Positions 37,827 to 41,299 of a stretch of 41,299 nt of DNA are shown here, piece after piece (position 1 is the stretch's first letter; the number at the start of each line of letters is the position of its first letter). The stretch spans positions 1-41,299 of the forward strand of contig JAEBUN010000092.1 of assembly GCA_023014365.1 (NCBI GenBank). The letters run 5' to 3'. The stretch comes from Lepiota brunneoincarnata (lineage: Eukaryota; Basidiomycota; Agaricomycetes; Agaricales; Agaricaceae). Both the position numbers and the translations under genes were made by a program. Under the pieces are notes generated by a model. That model was not told the origin of the DNA, searched no databases, and saw only the letters and a list, made by a program, of their open reading frames with translations.

Positions 37827-40070
37827 TTACTCCGTCGTGGGCCATTCGCACGAAACCACCTTAATACGAGAAAGAGAGGTAAAGTTGGAAAGGTCAAGGC
37901 CGCCGATGTACTTGAATTTTTCCTTCTCCGCCCCTTTTGCAACATCCTCGGTCTTGATGTCCAGGAGTCCGAGTTCAATGGGTGCACGTCAGTGCTGGAA
38001 AAGAATTCGGCCACCGCAAACTAGAAAAATATCAATGAATATGAGGGAAGGGGGTAGTAATAAGGGGGTTCGTACGCCAGGTTTTTCGCGGGGCACTTGG
38101 AATGTTCTAAGATTGGGACATATGTCGAATACACTAACACCAGGAAGAAACCCAACTTCTAGGGAGCGGAGCTTTCGGCCGTGTTTTCGAAGGAAGGTGA
38201 TTGCCCCTTCGCATTTATCCAACACTGGGAAACGCGCATTCTGGATTTTAGGAAGACTAAGTGGCTGTGGTCAGCCCGAATGAAACTCACCAAAGGGAGA
38301 GTGTTTGGAGGGGGAGGGGGAAAGAAATGAAAACGCGTACTCGATGCAACTTAATAACGAAAGAAATGTATTGTTGATCGAGGTGCAAGTGACACTCTCC
38401 AGATTGGGGAGTGCACGCTGTTCTGCCGTGGCCGGGTCAAAGGTAAATTTCGCGGAGGAAGAAAAGTCGAGGTGCTTCAACGCGGTGAAGCCATATATAA
38501 CGTCAGGGGTCTTGGGTTGGGTCGGTCGTGCAAATGGATGGCGAGGTCGAGGTCGACAAGGCGTCCCCCGGCTTTTTGGGATAGGGTAGTGAATGCCTGC
38601 CAATCGAAGATGTCAGAGCTCATGTTGGTGTTCCACTGAGTGAAATTGGTTGATATTCGCTGGAGATTGGACATATATGGGAGTGCTTTGTTCAAGTTCT
38701 GGGTGGCCAAAGTGCCGTGACTCTGGTCAACTGTGAAGAATGATTTAATTTGTTTCCCGAGCTCCTCGCTGCGTGAGAGGAGAGCGCTTAGGGACTCGAG
38801 ATCACGGTCATAGGTTATCACTATGCACTGATAATACAGAGGGATAGCCAACTCCTAGTCACCGCGGGATCATTAAAAGAAAGTGAGACCGATTGTAATG
38901 GTGGACTGACCTTGAATTTTTTGCAGACACGCACAAGACCGCGGCGGAACTTGGGACCGTAAGAATAATTAAAAGGTCTAGGTGTTTGGGAGAAATCATG
39001 TTCTTCCAGTTCAGGAATTCCCATCGCATAAGAGATAATATTTGTCCAAACTGCGTCGGGAACACGATGAGCCAGTCCCGAGTAAATACAGGGAGTTTCG
39101 GGTGAAAGGCTACCCTGCAGTTCCTTGATCCCATTTGGCGGGGTCGAGGGCTGAAGGTGGTCACTGAAGGGAGAACAATCTAAACCGTTCTTAATACCGT
39201 GATCCTCGGGAAAGGACTCACCTCGCAAAACGCACGAGCTTACTGAGCCTCGCGTTCCCCTGAGATATCTGTTAAAAGGCGTGTCAATGGTATGGCTGCC
39301 TCTGATAAGAATTCGCTTGAGGGTAGGAATTTTGGAAAGACGGTCGAGCCAATCTGGACAATTGTATTGCGAAGCGACGGAGACGACCTCGAGGGATTCG
39401 CTTGTACAAAGAGCATCGACAAACTCTTCAATTTTTGCGTTCTCATCAAAGAAATACGTGTCCCATGCCGGAAGAACGACGGTTGTCTGCTCGATATGAG
39501 GCGTAGGATGAGCCATCGCTGAAGATAGATAAGAAAGCGCACACACCAACTCCCATGTGCCTATATACTCGTAAATTGTTCTGATGAGCTGTTGTGCCTT
39601 TTGGTTCCAGGCTTTGTTCGAATGCCGATCCAGATCGTATATAATCAAACGCCGAGGCTGAATGAGCGCGAATCCCTTGCAAATCGCAGAGACATTGTCA
39701 CTGGAATAGACTTCAAGCGACACAAACACAAGTCCGTCAGGTTCTTGACCCCCTTGATAATTTTAAGCAAGGAGGAACAGTAACCACTCTCGATCCGGAG
39801 TTTCTTGATGAATCCGGCAAGGTCAGGCGTGGACTCGAGGGCAAATTCGAGGGCTTGTATCTGCGCCCTTGAGCGGAGCACAACCACGCTATAGAGCAGC
39901 GGCGTCGTGACGCGGAGCCAATCTTTGCACACGAGCAAGTAGGCGGATGTAGTCTTTGTGTTATTGGAGAAAGGAGATCGACCTTCTGTAGAGGCGAAGG
40001 AGTCGTCGGGGATTTGGAGAGCGGGGGCCAGGATCTCCTTGAGGAGTTCGTCGGGCAGGAAAGAGTACAT
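37827..40070 (-). CDS. F-box protein with two F-box-like units
   Basis: Starts at ATG 40070 with MYSFLPDELLKEILAPALQI, an F-box, followed by AYLLVCKDWLRVTTPLLYSV. F-box proteins link Skp1-cullin ubiquitin ligases to substrates; agaricomycetes carry very many of these. A helical/LRR-like part follows (ESTPDLAGFIKKLRIESG; DWLDRLSKIPTLKRILIRGS). A second F-box-like unit begins near 39080 (RVPDAVWTNIISYAMGIPEL ... RRGLVRVCKKFKELAIPLYY) with its own LRR-like tail (LPYMSNLQRISTNF, YGFTALKHLDFSSS, LPNLESVTCTS, HGRKLRSLEVGFLPG). It ends LSRIKVVSCEWPTTE, stop 37829-37827. Introns are present near 38890, 38600, 38300 and 38070; exact borders were not all fixed. Frame jumps near 39735, 39250 and 37970 look like one-base errors. 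It could also be two adjacent genes. Tandem with DOT1, 123 bp apart. Confidence 0.75.
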
Positions 40071-40193
40071 TGACCGCGCTGGCTAGAGCACGTACGTATA
40101 TATAGAAAAACATGACACGTGGTTGGCAGGGGCGGGTATGGTATCTATCCACGAAGCAATATTACAAGCGATGAAGAATAAAGATAATAAGCT

Positions 40194-41299
40194 CTATGAT
40201 TGTTGGTATCTTCGCCGCGATCCACGAGTCATACTCTGGCGGGAGCTCTCAAACCGTTCACGGATTTTAGCGTAGCCCTCGCGATCAACACGATGGAGAT
40301 AGTAGGAACCACCGTTGTTTCCCCACGACACACTACCAGATTGGTACTGGCACTCTGTGACCTCGAAAATGGCACTGATATCATCAACCTATGTAGTAGG
40401 ATCGAGGTGAGCATGATGCACAAGAAAAGTTCCTGAGCCAGCCTCTTACATTGCGTTCCGTCATGCGTGCATTGAGAGAGCTGACAAACGGCGCCAAGGA
40501 GACCACAATGGCGCCTTCTTTGAGATCCAAAAACTTAGGCCTCAAAGCTTCGTTTACTAAAAGGAAAGCATGTCAGAATGGGGTTCGAGCAGAAGCATAT
40601 AGAGAACACCTCACGGCTCTCTTCGAAAACTTTGTTGTCCACGAGCACTACATCGGCCTTGGACATGAGTTCGTCTACTCGGCTGCTCTTCAACATGTCT
40701 CCCTCCTCGAGTTCCATCTGTCCAATGTTGATCCCCCACATTCGGGCCCGTATCTTAATTTGTTCGACCATATCCCTTGCTACGCGTGCGGGCTGAGGCA
40801 TGAGTTCAATGCCATATGCAGTACATCCCGTCTGTAACGCGGCTTGCACGACGACGTTGGCCACCCCGCTACCAAGGTCCAAGAACAATGAATCTTCCCG
40901 CAACTGTGTTAGTCGGATGACTTCGTGGGATAAGATTGGCATGAGTTCTCCGTAGACGGTACTTGAGAAGGCTTCGTATTTCTTGAGAGCCCTGACGTTG
41001 GGCCCGACTGCACGCTGGTAGTTCTCATCAATGATGCGCATGAGAACTTGTTTGGGTAAGCCAGTTTCTGTCCAAGTCTCGGCCATGTCCATTAAGGGGT
41101 TCCGGGGGATTGTTTGCGGGAAACGAACGTCTGGGGAGGGGGTCTTGAGGGATCTTAATATTGCATTGATGGCTTTCATGGCATGAAGGAAGAGAGGGCC
41201 ATCTTGCAAGTTGATAGCCCGCTTTAGGGCACGAAGGAGTGGTATATGAGTATCGGAAGGTCGAGAGAGAGAAGATGTTGTCGGGGGAAGAGAGGTTGG
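40194..41299 (-). CDS. DOT1: Histone H3K79 methyltransferase DOT1 (5' end beyond window)
   Basis: Methylates histone H3 Lys79 on nucleosomes; affects silencing, checkpoint and transcription elongation. Exons 41299-40615 (open to the edge), 40556-40450 and 40388-40194, all GT-AG. Visible DOT1 features: ENYQRAVGPNVRALKKYEAF; VYGELMPILSHEVI; SAM-binding motif I, LFLDLGSGVANVVVQAAL (usual fungal and animal form GVGN; here Ala replaces Gly); YGIELMPQPARVA; a GDML segment; ADVVLVDNKVFEESLNEALR; LKEGAIVVSLAPFVSS; and the terminal SVSWGNNGGSYYLHRVDR. The C-terminus is RRRYQQS. The N-terminal basic region that binds the nucleosome in yeast Dot1 is expected outside the window. No frame errors within the part seen. 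Confidence 0.93.

Overview
This is a stretch of a nuclear genome from a filamentous basidiomycete, most likely an agaricomycete. The genes are broken by many 45-75 nt introns. The proteins recognised are typical of mushrooms: an AA9 lytic polysaccharide monooxygenase, a two-unit F-box protein, an SCP-X-type thiolase, DNMT2, PRP16 and DOT1. There is also a fungal Ty3/gypsy and a Ty1/copia retroelement. The species cannot be fixed from sequence alone.

Layout. 1 to about 2350 (-): the 5' part of a Ty3/gypsy element (gag plus the start of protease; the rest lies off the left edge). 3557-9981 (+): an AA9 LPMO gene split by a complete, young Ty1/copia element (3628-8846, on -) with 389-bp LTRs and a perfect 5-bp target duplication GGTTA. 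10225-12184 (-): peroxisomal SCP-X-type thiolase. 12321-13711 (-): DNMT2-type tRNA methyltransferase, divergent across 216 bp from a large PHD-finger protein (13928-17263, +). 17776-19746 (+): an unrecognised protein of about 600 residues. 23033-24076 (+): FYVE zinc-finger protein. 26641-28330 (+): mitochondrial ribosomal protein mL38. 28694-28945 (+): an orphan terminal exon. 30174-35084 (+): spliceosomal DEAH ATPase PRP16. 35200-37346 (+): Sel1-repeat protein. 37827-40070 (-): F-box protein. 40194 to the right edge (-): the catalytic part of the histone H3K79 methyltransferase DOT1. Two long stretches (19747-23032 and 24077-26640) show no gene I can support.

How they relate. The cellular genes are ordinary housekeeping or regulatory genes with no evident joint pathway, and I see no defence island, gene cluster or new system. 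The clearest biological event is the recent copia insertion into the LPMO: it falls inside the codon two residues after the copper-binding N-terminal histidine, and the gene is otherwise intact.

Quality caveat. PRP16, DNMT2, the Sel1 gene and the F-box gene all need single-base insertions or deletions, mostly in short homopolymer runs, to restore conserved protein sequence. Because PRP16 is essential, I read these mainly as consensus (assembly) errors rather than gene decay. Some apparently empty regions could therefore hold genes hidden by such errors.
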